The position numbers and the translations under genes were made by a program. From Gordonia desulfuricans NBRC 100010 (lineage in GTDB: Bacteria; Actinomycetota; Actinomycetes; Mycobacteriales; Mycobacteriaceae): a stretch of 46,559 nt of DNA. Below, piece after piece: positions 1-8,400 of the stretch. Where the stretch lies: contig NZ_BCNF01000079.1 in assembly GCF_001485495.1 (NCBI RefSeq), forward strand, positions 1 through 46,559, read 5' to 3'. Numbering within the stretch: the first letter of the stretch is position 1; the number at the start of each line of letters is the position of its first letter. The notes under the pieces were generated by a model. That model had not been told where the DNA came from and did not search any database. It saw only the letters and a list, made by a program, of their open reading frames with translations.

Positions 1-111
1 GTCACTGGTGGTGAGGTCGGCGGTAGCGAGTAGGTCCAACCCTTGTGTGATCAGGGCGACTGCTTGTGACACGCGGGATTGGGGATCGGTTGTACCGATG
101 TCGTTGGTCAT
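1..111 (-). CDS. N-terminal fragment of an unidentified protein, possibly a DUF222/13E12-type HNH endonuclease
   Basis: An ATG on the reverse strand at 111-109 opens a frame with no stop that runs off the left edge of the window, giving 37 residues (begins MTNDIGTTDPQSRVSQAVAL). The short helical segment after it (ITQGLDLLATADL) resembles the N-termini of DUF222/13E12 HNH endonuclease-like proteins, which are common in Gordonia and relatives. That is recognition from memory of a short stretch, so the family call is tentative. The HNH motif would lie outside the window. The upstream side (112-298) contains no other gene that I can support. Confidence 0.35.
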   Translation of the reverse strand, partial: MTNDIGTTDPQSRVSQAVALITQGLDLLATADLTTSD

Positions 112-298
112 CGACGCTCACCCCCTGTCGCGTGAAGATCCTTTTATGATACAGGTGTTCGATGGTGTGTGCAATGGGTTTGGGGTGGTGGGTTTTCGGA
201 GCTTGTTGCGGGAGTTTTGCGGGTTGGTTCTGCTCGGTCGGTTACGCCCAGTGGGTGGTTGTGTTCGGATGTGGTCGCCACTCGAGGCGGCTGGCGGA

Positions 299-571
299 AT
301 TTCGACTCAGGTCCTCGCTTCGCTCGGTCCCGGCTCAATCAGCAAAAGAGTCCGGCTCAATCGGCCAATCAGCAAGCAGAGGTGGATGGTTGAGCCGATG
401 AGGAGCGGAGCGACGAGGCGTGTCGAAACCTCAGACGGCCGGGCTCGTCGACGTCACCACCTCGGCAGTGGGCACCACCCAGCGTGCGCTGCGGAGATTT
501 CGACACGGGTCCTCGCTCCGCTCGGTCCCGGCTCAATCACCAACCGGGGACAAGACGTGTCGAAACCTCAG
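299..571. repeat. Cluster of four dispersed-repeat copies in two inverted pairs
   Basis: Copy A (299-342) and copy C (492-540) read forward and share the core GTCCTCGCT-CGCTCGGTCCC followed by GGCTCAATCA. Copy B (388-434) and the shorter copy D (547-571) read in reverse and carry CGTGTCGAAACCTCAG, the complement of the element's left end. A/B and C/D each form an inverted pair. A further copy of the left half lies at 46411-46461, with a 25-bp identical stretch to copy C. Such elements are dispersed in actinobacterial intergenic regions. The rest of 112-620 is a G/T-rich stretch (about 150-290) with no gene I can support, and a hairpin at 591-610. Confidence 0.75.
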
Positions 572-590
572 GCAGCCGACGTCGGAAACG

Positions 591-610
591 CGACCACTAC
601 GAAGTGGTCG
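591..610 (-). terminator. Hairpin just after the phospholipase D-like gene
   Basis: CGACCACT (591-598) pairs perfectly with AGTGGTCG (603-610) across the 4-base loop ACGA. An outer pair GTCGG/CCGAC (581-585 with 614-618) can extend it. It lies 10 bases past the stop codon of the reverse-strand gene that ends at 621. There is no U-run, as is usual for actinobacterial terminator-like hairpins. Confidence 0.5.
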
Positions 611-620
611 GCTCCGACAC

Positions 621-1874
621 CTACGATGTCGTCCACGTGAGGCCGGTCCAGAGCCCGACGAGTGCGTCGATGACGCTGCGACGGAGGTATCCCATGTCGA
701 GTTCCGCGGTTACGCCGCCCTCACGTAATGCGTACTTCGCGTCGGCGTACAGGACCACCTCCGACGAGGTCTGACGAAGGATGAAGTAATACCGTGTGTC
801 GGGGTCGCTGTCGATCCACCGTCCGATCACCCGACCGGGCGTTCCCAACACGGACTTCGAGCTGGGGTTGCCCCGTTTGGTGGTCGTGTGGATCGGAACG
901 ATATGGACGCCCTCGGAATACAGCGGCTCCAGCCCGGAATCGACGTTCTGCCGGAAGACCTCGACAGTGAGCCCGGATCCTTCCTGGACGCCCAGTTCCA
1001 GCGCGAGAGCCTCGGCATGATCGATGGCGTCGTCAGGTATGTCCGTGTTCGCGCGGACCGCAGCCAGGTACACACGCTGCGGTCGCTGGTAGGCGATCCT
1101 GTCGGCGTCCGACGGATCGTCCACGGTCGATGAGGCCCGGACCGGGTCCACGTCGATCGCGTCATCTCCGGTCGACGCGACATCGGCCGATCCGGTGTCC
1201 GCGGAGTCGACCTCGGACGAGGCGGGGCGAGTCATGTCCGTGTCCACGGTCTCCGCGACGTCGTCGGCTTCGGAGGTCCCGTCGACCTCGGTGACGGCGG
1301 TCGACACATCGCCGTTCGTGGTGTCGGTGTTCGCAGAGTCGGCCTCCACCGGCACCGTGGTGCCGTCGTACCGAGCACAGAGCCGGGTCAGCGCCGCCGA
1401 GCCCAACTTGGTGGCTGACGTCTTCCAGCCGGCGAAGGTCGCCCGCGCCTGCTCGACGAGCTCGGTGGAATCGGTGACGAGGGCGGCCTCGTGCAGGATG
1501 CTCGCCGAGTGTTGCGTGGCATCTGCCGAACCGACGACCAGGAATGGCTCCGGCCCCGAATCGCTTTCGGCCAGAATCATCTTGGCGTGGAGGTGGGGGA
1601 GGGAGTAGATACTGACGCCTGCGCGATACCACCGCAGCAGGGTGTGCGGGTTCGTCATGTGCGCGTCGACCGCATGCTCGGACGCATCGACGATCAGCGT
1701 CGAGCCGGAAGTCAGCGGCAACTGCACATCGCCGGTGTATCCGACGTAGGCGACGGCCGCGGTCACATGACCCGGCCACTTCTGTAGGACCGGAGTCAAC
1801 GACTCCCATACCGAATCGGTTACCAGACTTACCGTGCGTTCTGACGTCAGGCCGAGGGTGTCGAGCATTCTCAC
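621..1874 (-). CDS. Phospholipase D-like (HKD) protein with acidic linker and conserved C-terminal domain
   Basis: This 417-residue protein has one HKD-type half-site: H96-x-K98 in a PHLHAKMILAE context, then GSADAT at 115-120 and E129. This is the pattern of PLD-superfamily nucleases and phosphodiesterases. With a single half-site it would need to dimerise to make an active site, as Nuc-type enzymes do. Residues 1-170 form the catalytic domain. Residues about 176-258 are rich in Asp, Glu, Ser and Thr with very few basic residues, which looks disordered. Residues 262-417 are a second conserved domain. No signal peptide is seen. The start at 1874 is chosen because the broken paralogue (2889-3949) aligns from its own first residue. 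The gene belongs to a reverse-strand set next to BREX-2, so a nuclease role in defence is plausible. That is inferred from fold and position only. Confidence 0.75.
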   Translation of the reverse strand: MRMLDTLGLTSERTVSLVTDSVWESLTPVLQKWPGHVTAAVAYVGYTGDVQLPLTSGSTLIVDASEHAVDAHMTNPHTLLRWYRAGVSIYSLPHLHAKMILAESDSGPEPFLVVGSADATQHSASILHEAALVTDSTELVEQARATFAGWKTSATKLGSAALTRLCARYDGTTVPVEADSANTDTTNGDVSTAVTEVDGTSEADDVAETVDTDMTRPASSEVDSADTGSADVASTGDDAIDVDPVRASSTVDDPSDADRIAYQRPQRVYLAAVRANTDIPDDAIDHAEALALELGVQEGSGLTVEVFRQNVDSGLEPLYSEGVHIVPIHTTTKRGNPSSKSVLGTPGRVIGRWIDSDPDTRYYFILRQTSSEVVLYADAKYALREGGVTAELDMGYLRRSVIDALVGLWTGLTWTTS

Positions 1875-1955
1875 CGGCGAAATACTATCGGTTTCAACTA
1901 TCGCCGCCCACAGGTACCACCTGTCTGTTCGGCAACCGGCGTACGAACAGTCGTG

Positions 1956-2714
1956 TCACACCGTCGCCCGGGCGGCATGTGCGACTGCGGTCACATCGAA
2001 CGGTCCCGGTCCCAGGGCCTCCCGGCAGGCGGCACGCAGTTGTTCTCGTTCGGCCGGCGCGAGTGCTGCCACGGCCTCGCCGATCGGACCGACAGCGTGC
2101 AGGTAGGGCTCCCACCATTCATCGAAGGTGTTGTGCCGCAACCGGACCACGAGTTCGGTGTCGGTGACGTCGGTCAACCCGATGTCGTCGAGCATCGATG
2201 CGATCTCTCCAGGGGCACCGCCGGGCATGTGCGTCTCGTCCACCAGAGGCAGTCCCAGCACGTCGAACGCCGTCCACACCGGAGCCATCGGCGCTCGACC
2301 ACCGGCAAGATCCCAGACCGTCGCCGCGATCCGCCCACCGGGCCGCGTCACGCGAGCCATCTCGGACAGGCCCGCCCGCGGATTGGGCATGAAGCTGACG
2401 ACGAGATTGGCACCGACGACGTCGAAGGTGTCATCGGCATAGGGCAGTGCATCGGCCTTCGCCTGCCGGACGTCGACGTCGGGGAGGGTGGCACGACATG
2501 CGGCGACAAACAATGACGACGGGTCGACGGCGCTGACGTTGCGTGGGCCCAGCCGCCTGGCGAGTACTGCGGCCCACGCGCCGGGTCCACAACCGACGTC
2601 GAGGGCTCGCTGCCCAGGGCTGATCGGCAACCAGTCGGTGAAGGTCTGCGCCAACGGCTGCGAATAACGACCCATGAAGTTGTCGTAGGCGTCGCCCGCG
2701 ACATCGAAGCTCAC
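1956..2714 (-). CDS. Class I SAM-dependent methyltransferase (small-molecule type)
   Basis: The protein has 252 residues when started at the GTG at 2714-2712, whose product begins VSFDVAGDAYDNFMGRYSQP, a typical N-terminus for this UbiE-like group. The frame stays open to 2864, but the added residues look unlike protein-coding sequence. Motif I is LDVGCGPGAWA near residue 40. It is followed by an acidic motif II (SAVDPS), the DALPYADDTFDVV segment, and the RVTRPGGRIAATVWD segment typical of Methyltransf_11/25 proteins. It has no NPPY or DPPY motif, so DNA adenine methylation is unlikely. It lies between the intact and broken copies of the phospholipase D-like gene in the same orientation, 81 bases upstream of the intact copy's start. 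The substrate is unknown, and a link to the defence genes rests on position alone. Confidence 0.75.
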   Translation of the reverse strand: MSFDVAGDAYDNFMGRYSQPLAQTFTDWLPISPGQRALDVGCGPGAWAAVLARRLGPRNVSAVDPSSLFVAACRATLPDVDVRQAKADALPYADDTFDVVGANLVVSFMPNPRAGLSEMARVTRPGGRIAATVWDLAGGRAPMAPVWTAFDVLGLPLVDETHMPGGAPGEIASMLDDIGLTDVTDTELVVRLRHNTFDEWWEPYLHAVGPIGEAVAALAPAEREQLRAACREALGPGPFDVTAVAHAARATV

Positions 2715-2888
2715 GGTTCTGACGCTACGCCGACCGGGCGCAGGTGACCACAGATCTGGCGGAGTGGATCGTCCGTCGGTGGACGAGTTCACGAGCGTGG
2801 CGAACTGCGACGTCTGATCTCGTCTGCCCGGCACCGTATCTGCTCGGGTCGATAGCCGCCGCACAGTGTCTCGCGAGGCGACCGACTC

Positions 2889-3949
2889 CTATGTCGTGAC
2901 CCAGTGCAGGTCCGTCCACAAGCCCAAGACGGCATCTATGACCGAGTTCCGCAGGTAACCGGTGTCTAGGTCCACCGACTCTCCGAACTCACTGAACGCA
3001 TCCTTCAGGTCCGAGAACAGGACGTCGTCTTCAGATCTCTGCCGAAGAAGGAAGTAGTAGCGCGTAGTAAATCCGGGGCTGGCCCATCGGCTGAGGACCA
3101 ATGCCGGCGTCGACAACACGGACTTGAGGCTAGGTTTTCCCGACTTTGTCGTCGTGTAGATGGGGATCACATGGACACCTTCGGCATACAGCAGCGCATC
3201 CTCCGACTCCACGTCTTGCCGGAACACATCGATCGACAGCCCTGACGATTGCTCGCTTCGATTGGCTCCGAACTGTGCGGCGAGTTCGTCGGCGTAGTTG
3301 GCTGCGGACTCAGAGATCTCGGCATCGGTCTGGACCGGCGTGAAGTCGATACGTTTCGGACGCTGATAGGCGACATTGTCCGCATCGACATCATCCTCAT
3401 CCCGCGTCGGCTCGCGAGATTCGGAACCATCTGCGTCGTCGTCCGTCGACTCCGGATCGGGCTCGCCCTCCTCGCTACCGTGAGTCTCATCCTCCGATGC
3501 TCCAGCGTCGGTCCTTCACGCGCCTGACCGATGAGCTCGATGGAGTCGGTCACCAGTGCGGCCTCCTCGAGTACGTTCGCGGAATGCTGAGACGCGTTCG
3601 CGGAACCAACAACAAGGAAAGGGGCTGCGCCGCCGAGTGATTCGGCCAAGATCATCATGGCGTGCAGGTGCGGACGCGAGTAGAGGCTGACCCCTGCTCG
3701 ATGCCACCGCAACAGCGTGTGTGGATTGGTCATATGCCCGGCAACGGCGTGCTCGGAGGCGTCCACGATGAGCGAGCATCCCTGGGACAACGGCAATTGC
3801 ACATCACCTGTACTGCCGACATATGCGATGGCGGCGGTGATCGAACCCTTCCACTTCTCGATCACGGGAGTCAGTGACTCCCACACCGAGTCGGTCAACA
3901 GGCTGACGGTGCGGTCCGATGTCAGCCCAAGCTCATCGAGGATCTCCAC
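2889..3949 (-). pseudogene. Broken second copy of the phospholipase D-like gene
   Basis: Residues 1-144 read from 3949 match the intact gene (621-1874) at about three quarters of positions. At about 3511-3520 the frame is lost just after QAREG. The other frame then carries the remainder: an acidic linker, VAYQRPKRIDF (intact copy: IAYQRPQRVYL) and the C-terminal domain ending at 2889. The junction skips the FAGWKTSATKL...LCARYDG segment of the intact copy, so this is an out-of-frame deletion in the linker rather than a single-base slip. A stop at 3516-3518 in the C-terminal frame blocks read-back upstream. The catalytic lysine is also lost: HLHAMM replaces HLHAKM (residue 98 is Met). A separate C-terminal protein could start at a GTG at 3225-3227, but I see no reason to prefer that. 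Confidence 0.85.
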
Positions 3950-3983
3950 CCACAGGTCCCTTCGTCATCGAGGCGGTAGCGAC

Positions 3984-5264
3984 TCATTCCACCACGACTT
4001 CATCCGGCAATTGATACTCGAACTGCAACGGCGCCAATGCGTTTCGTTCAGGAACCCACAGGTCCCACCGCCGCACTTTACCGCCGGTGCAGTTGTAGCC
4101 GTCCTCTGTGATGGCGACCTCGATCTGATCAACCACGACAAGGGAGGTCGTGTGGTCGTCGGCGTGAATGACCTCGTTGCGCGTGAGGACTACCGTATCG
4201 ATGGCCTGCGAGGAACCCTTGACTTCGACGTGTAGCTCGTCGTGGCCGCCGCCGGTTGCGCGGAGGTCGTAGGGCTTCCCGATCCGCTCGATCTCGGTGA
4301 AACCTTCCGAATCGAGCAGAGCTATCGCCATGTCCTCTGCATGCAGTTCGATCGCGCGTCGCAGTCTGGGATCGGCAGGTCCTCGTCCTTGCGGTCCCCG
4401 AACGGCCTCACGTAACTCGGGTAGATCTTCCTGCTCTGAGGCCAGAACCGCCGACACATACTGCGCAGACAGGAGGGGCACCGCTGGGATCAGCGCCGGC
4501 GGAACCGCAGACAGGTAGGTGACCGCCGCGCCGTGCAGTGTGGGCTCGGAGGACGACGGATGATCGATCTGGAACGGGAACTGCTGGTATCGCCGGACCG
4601 ATCGGGTCTGGTGGTAGACGTCGACGATGCTCGTAGTGTGATCCCGCAACAGGTCGAGAGTGACCGGCTCGGGAAACAACACGAAGTCGCGCAATTGCAC
4701 CCTGACGTCGTCGCCGTCCACCTGCGGCGCACACTCGACCACCGACATCCCATGGATCGCGTGTCGCCAGTAGTGGAGTACGTGGTCGTCCGGTTGTAGT
4801 TGCTCCACCCGGGCGAAAGCCGGCCTGGCGCTGCCGTCCTCGCGGTAACGGTAGGAGTACAGCCATTCGCCGAAGTCGTCGGTGTTGTTGTCTCGTCGGA
4901 CCTCCATCCACACGCGTGACACTTTCGCCGAGGAGTCGAGGTCTACGGGGGCGACCGAGGTCTCGTCGACCGGCGGCACGTCACCGCGGTTGCCCCGTGG
5001 GCCGCCGGCACGCGCCGCGTCGTACTTGGCCGCCTGACCCGGGCGGGCGACACGGATGTCGTCAAGCTGGGACTTTCTCGCGACGAATGCGATTCGCCAC
5101 CCGGCGCCGTCGTCCGACCCGATCACAGGGGACCTCCCATACCCGGCAGTGTTGTCGCGCAGATGCGCCTCGACACGGTCGAGGTCGCTGCTGACTGCCA
5201 CCGGCGCCGACTCGGGCACACAGAAATGCTCGAACGTCCGCCACCATCCGTACTGCGTCGCCAT
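3984..5264 (-). CDS. EVE-like plus DUF3883 (PD-(D/E)XK-like) protein
   Basis: This is a 426-residue soluble protein. Residues about 115-240 (RVWMEVRRDNN, GEWLYSY, LQPDDHVLHYW, AIHGMSVVE) resemble the EVE/PUA-like fold, whose members bind modified bases. Residues about 300-420 are a DUF3883 domain. An AIELHAEDMAIALL helix is followed by PYDLRA (D333) and HVEVKGSSQ (E347, K349), the D...ExK arrangement of PD-(D/E)XK nucleases. This pairing is found in proteins suspected of being modification-dependent restriction factors. It is transcribed away from pglW with 172 bases between the two starts, so it probably shares the BREX-2 control region. The next gene downstream, the broken phospholipase D-like copy, begins 34 bases past its stop. 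Cleavage activity and modified-base specificity are inferences. Confidence 0.7.
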   Translation of the reverse strand: MATQYGWWRTFEHFCVPESAPVAVSSDLDRVEAHLRDNTAGYGRSPVIGSDDGAGWRIAFVARKSQLDDIRVARPGQAAKYDAARAGGPRGNRGDVPPVDETSVAPVDLDSSAKVSRVWMEVRRDNNTDDFGEWLYSYRYREDGSARPAFARVEQLQPDDHVLHYWRHAIHGMSVVECAPQVDGDDVRVQLRDFVLFPEPVTLDLLRDHTTSIVDVYHQTRSVRRYQQFPFQIDHPSSSEPTLHGAAVTYLSAVPPALIPAVPLLSAQYVSAVLASEQEDLPELREAVRGPQGRGPADPRLRRAIELHAEDMAIALLDSEGFTEIERIGKPYDLRATGGGHDELHVEVKGSSQAIDTVVLTRNEVIHADDHTTSLVVVDQIEVAITEDGYNCTGGKVRRWDLWVPERNALAPLQFEYQLPDEVVVE

Positions 5265-5436
5265 CGTGGCCTCTCCCTGGTTTCGCGACGAATTTAGCCG
5301 ACAAGTCCGACAAACCCGGTTGCCAAGCGCACAGGAAGCCTAAATACCGTCGACCGGACTACCCGCGACCACTTCGGCGCGGCGCATTGATAGCCTCGGA
5401 AGTCGCAGATCGTGACGAGTTCAGCAGGCGGGTGAC
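5265..5436. promoter_or_regulatory. Divergent control region between the EVE-DUF3883 gene and pglW
   Basis: These 172 bases separate two genes that point apart, so both promoters should lie here. It is AT-richer than its surroundings. A possible forward promoter is TTGCCA (5320-5325) with TAAATA (5341-5346), although the 15-base spacer is short. I see no clear palindrome. The site call is weak; the region call is firmer. Confidence 0.4.
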
Positions 5437-8400
5437 ATGGTGGCAGACGACCGGTGGATCGAGGTCTCCAAGTCGGCATATGCCCATGAAGCCGACGGCT
5501 TGAAGCAGCTTCGTGACATCGTCCCGCCCGCACCGCCGTACCGAGCGTGGACCAACTTCGAGTTCATGGACAACCACGGCGGCTGGAACGAGATCGATGC
5601 GTTGATCCTGGGTCGCCGTCGACTCCACATGGTGGAACTCAAGAGTTGGAACGGCGTCCTTTCTGGCAATGAGAAGAACTGGGTTCTCACCGGCCGTAGC
5701 CGCAAGTCCCGTACACAGCGATCTGCTCTGCTCACCACCCGCCACAAGGCACAGAAGCTGGCCTCCCGCCTCAAAGACGAGGTTCGTAAGGTCGCACTCG
5801 AGAACCAACTCGACGTCGACAAGGTGATGCGGCACTTCCCCTTCATCCAGGAGGAAGTGTTCTTCCACGGTGACGAGTTCACTGTGAACCTGTCCGACCT
5901 CGCGAAGTCCAACCTGTTCGGCATCGACGGCCGCGAAGCCGAGACCGGATTGCCCGGGATCACCGGACGCCTACTGGAGCCGCCGGTCGACGGTCGCGAC
6001 AACTACGGCGAAGACATGAGCGTGATCCTCGCACTTGCCTTGCGGGAACTGGGCGCATCGCGCCGCCTGGAACGTGATGCCGGCTCGTGGACGATCACCG
6101 GCAACACCCTCGACAGCGGCGACGACTGGCAGGATTTCGACGTCGTTCACAAGGTGACCGGCGTTCACGGTCGCGGCCGGATCGTCACCAGCCGCCGCGG
6201 TGCCCCGGCGCAGGCGCGGGCGGCCGCACGACGCCGGATCCAGCGCGAATACGAGCTCATCCGCTCGTTCCGGCAGGAGTCGATCGTCCCGCCGCTCGAC
6301 CTGGCCCAGGACGACGACGGTAACGCCGTCCTCGTCTACGAGAAGCTGGACGACTTCCAGCCACTCGATCTGGCATTGCTCACACGCGAGGTCAGCGTGG
6401 AACAGCAGATCGAGATCCTCACCCAGGTCGCCGATGCGCTCGCCTACGCGCACCGCAACCAGGTGTCCAACCGGGGACTGTCCCCGAGCACGGTGCTGAT
6501 CAACACCGCTCGCCTCGACGACGGTGGTGACGTGCAGATCCGACTGGCGGATTGGTCGTGGGCCGGTCGCATCCATCGATCCACCTCGGCGTCAGCGACC
6601 GTCGCCGGCTCCGCGATCGCCGGCTCCACTGGAGATGAGGATGTCTACCAGGCCCCGGAGGATCGGTGGTCGCCGACGGCAGACCGGATCGCCGTCGACG
6701 TCTTTTCGCTGGGTGCGTTGGCGTACTTCGTGTTCACCGGGGAAGCACCGGCACGCGATCGCACCGATCTGCGGGCACGGCTGCGCATCCAGAACGGTCT
6801 TGACCTCGCCGCATCCGGCGGCCGGTTCGTCGACGAGTCGCTACGCGCTGTGGTTCTGCAAGCAACCCGACCGTCGGTGTCCGATCGGGTGAAGCTCGAC
6901 GTCAAGTTCCAGCAACCACACTTCGGCGCAGCCGAGTTCCGGACCGAGTTGCAGCAATACACCGTCGCTCGCGGTGTCCGAGTGGAGCCCGAACCAGATC
7001 CGCTCAACCCGTTGCCCGACGACGAGCTCGCCGACGGCCGGTTCACCGTGGTCAAGTTGCTCGGGGCAGGCTCGACGGCACGGGGCGTGCTGGTCCTCGA
7101 CAACTCCGCCGCCGGTGAGCGTCGAGTTCTCAAGGTGGGCCTCGACGACTCCAAGACCGCACGCCTGTATGACGAGGCCGAGGTGTTGACCAAACTCGGT
7201 CAGCAGCAACCCACGATCCCCGGAGTGGTGGAACTTCTCGAGCCACCGCTGCATCTCGGCGGACGAACCGCGTTGTTGCTCAGCGACTGTGGTGAGCAGA
7301 CGCTCTCCGACATCGTCCGACACATGGCTGTCAGTGAAGCGCAGTTGAAGCTGTGGGGCACGCAATTGCTCGACACCGTTGTCGCCCTCGATGCCGCCGG
7401 GATCGTCCATCGCGATATCAAGCCATCCAACCTCGGGATGGCGAAGACCCCGGGGACCGGAAAGACCAAGCGCCCCAAGACCAGCCTTGCCCTGTTCGAT
7501 TTCTCGTTGTCGCGCGCAGGGGTCACCGAGACCGAAGCCGGTACCCCGACCTACCGTGACCCGTTTCTGGGCATGGGTAAGCGGACGGCGTTCGATTCCG
7601 CGGCCGAACGGTATTCGGCGGCCGTGGTGCTCTACGAGATGGCAACGGGGTCCACTCCGGTGTACGGCGACGGTCGCTCGGATCCGACGGCACTCACCGA
7701 TGACGTCACCATCGATGTGGAGGCGTTCACCGACGCGGGCCTGAGTCAGGTGCGCGCGGATGCGCTCGCCGGCTTCTTCCGGACCGCGTTGGCCCGCGAC
7801 GCACGCAAGCGCCATGACACTGCCACGGCGATGCTCACCGCATGGAAGTCCGTCTTCACCGCCCGTGCCGACGAAGCGGCCTCGACCGAGGCATCACGCC
7901 GAGGCGGGAACGGACCGAGTTTCCATCCAACGCCGGTGATCGTCATGGACCAGCGGCCGGACGTGTCCACGACGCTTCCGCCGTATACGTCCTTGCCCGA
8001 GTTCGTCCGCACCCTCACCGATCTCGCCGGTCGCCGGCCGACGGTGATGCGCCGCCAGGTCCTCGAGCTGCTGCTCGGTACACACGCGGAGTCCCCGGCA
8101 GACCCGTTCGTGACCTACAACGATCTCGCCGTCCGTGTGCACGTCACGCCGGGCCGGGTGGCGCAGATCTTCGGTGAGTTCTCCTCGCTGCTGCACACCG
8201 ATGACCCGGTGAAGTCGTTCCCCACGCAGCGCACCAAGGCGACGATCGACGACCTCTATCAGCGTGCGCTCTCGTTGATCACCGCCTCCGGTGGTGTGTC
8301 CACACCCGAGCTGCTGGCTCGGGAGTTGGTGGGGGACATGCAGATCGGTGACCTCCCCGACGTCCAACGGGTCGCACTGGGCGTGCTGCGTGTGGTTCTG

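Noticed and set aside
1956..2714. The small methyltransferase as the BREX DNA methyltransferase
   Set aside because: It lacks NPPY/DPPY and has a UbiE-like fold pattern; PglX already fills this role.
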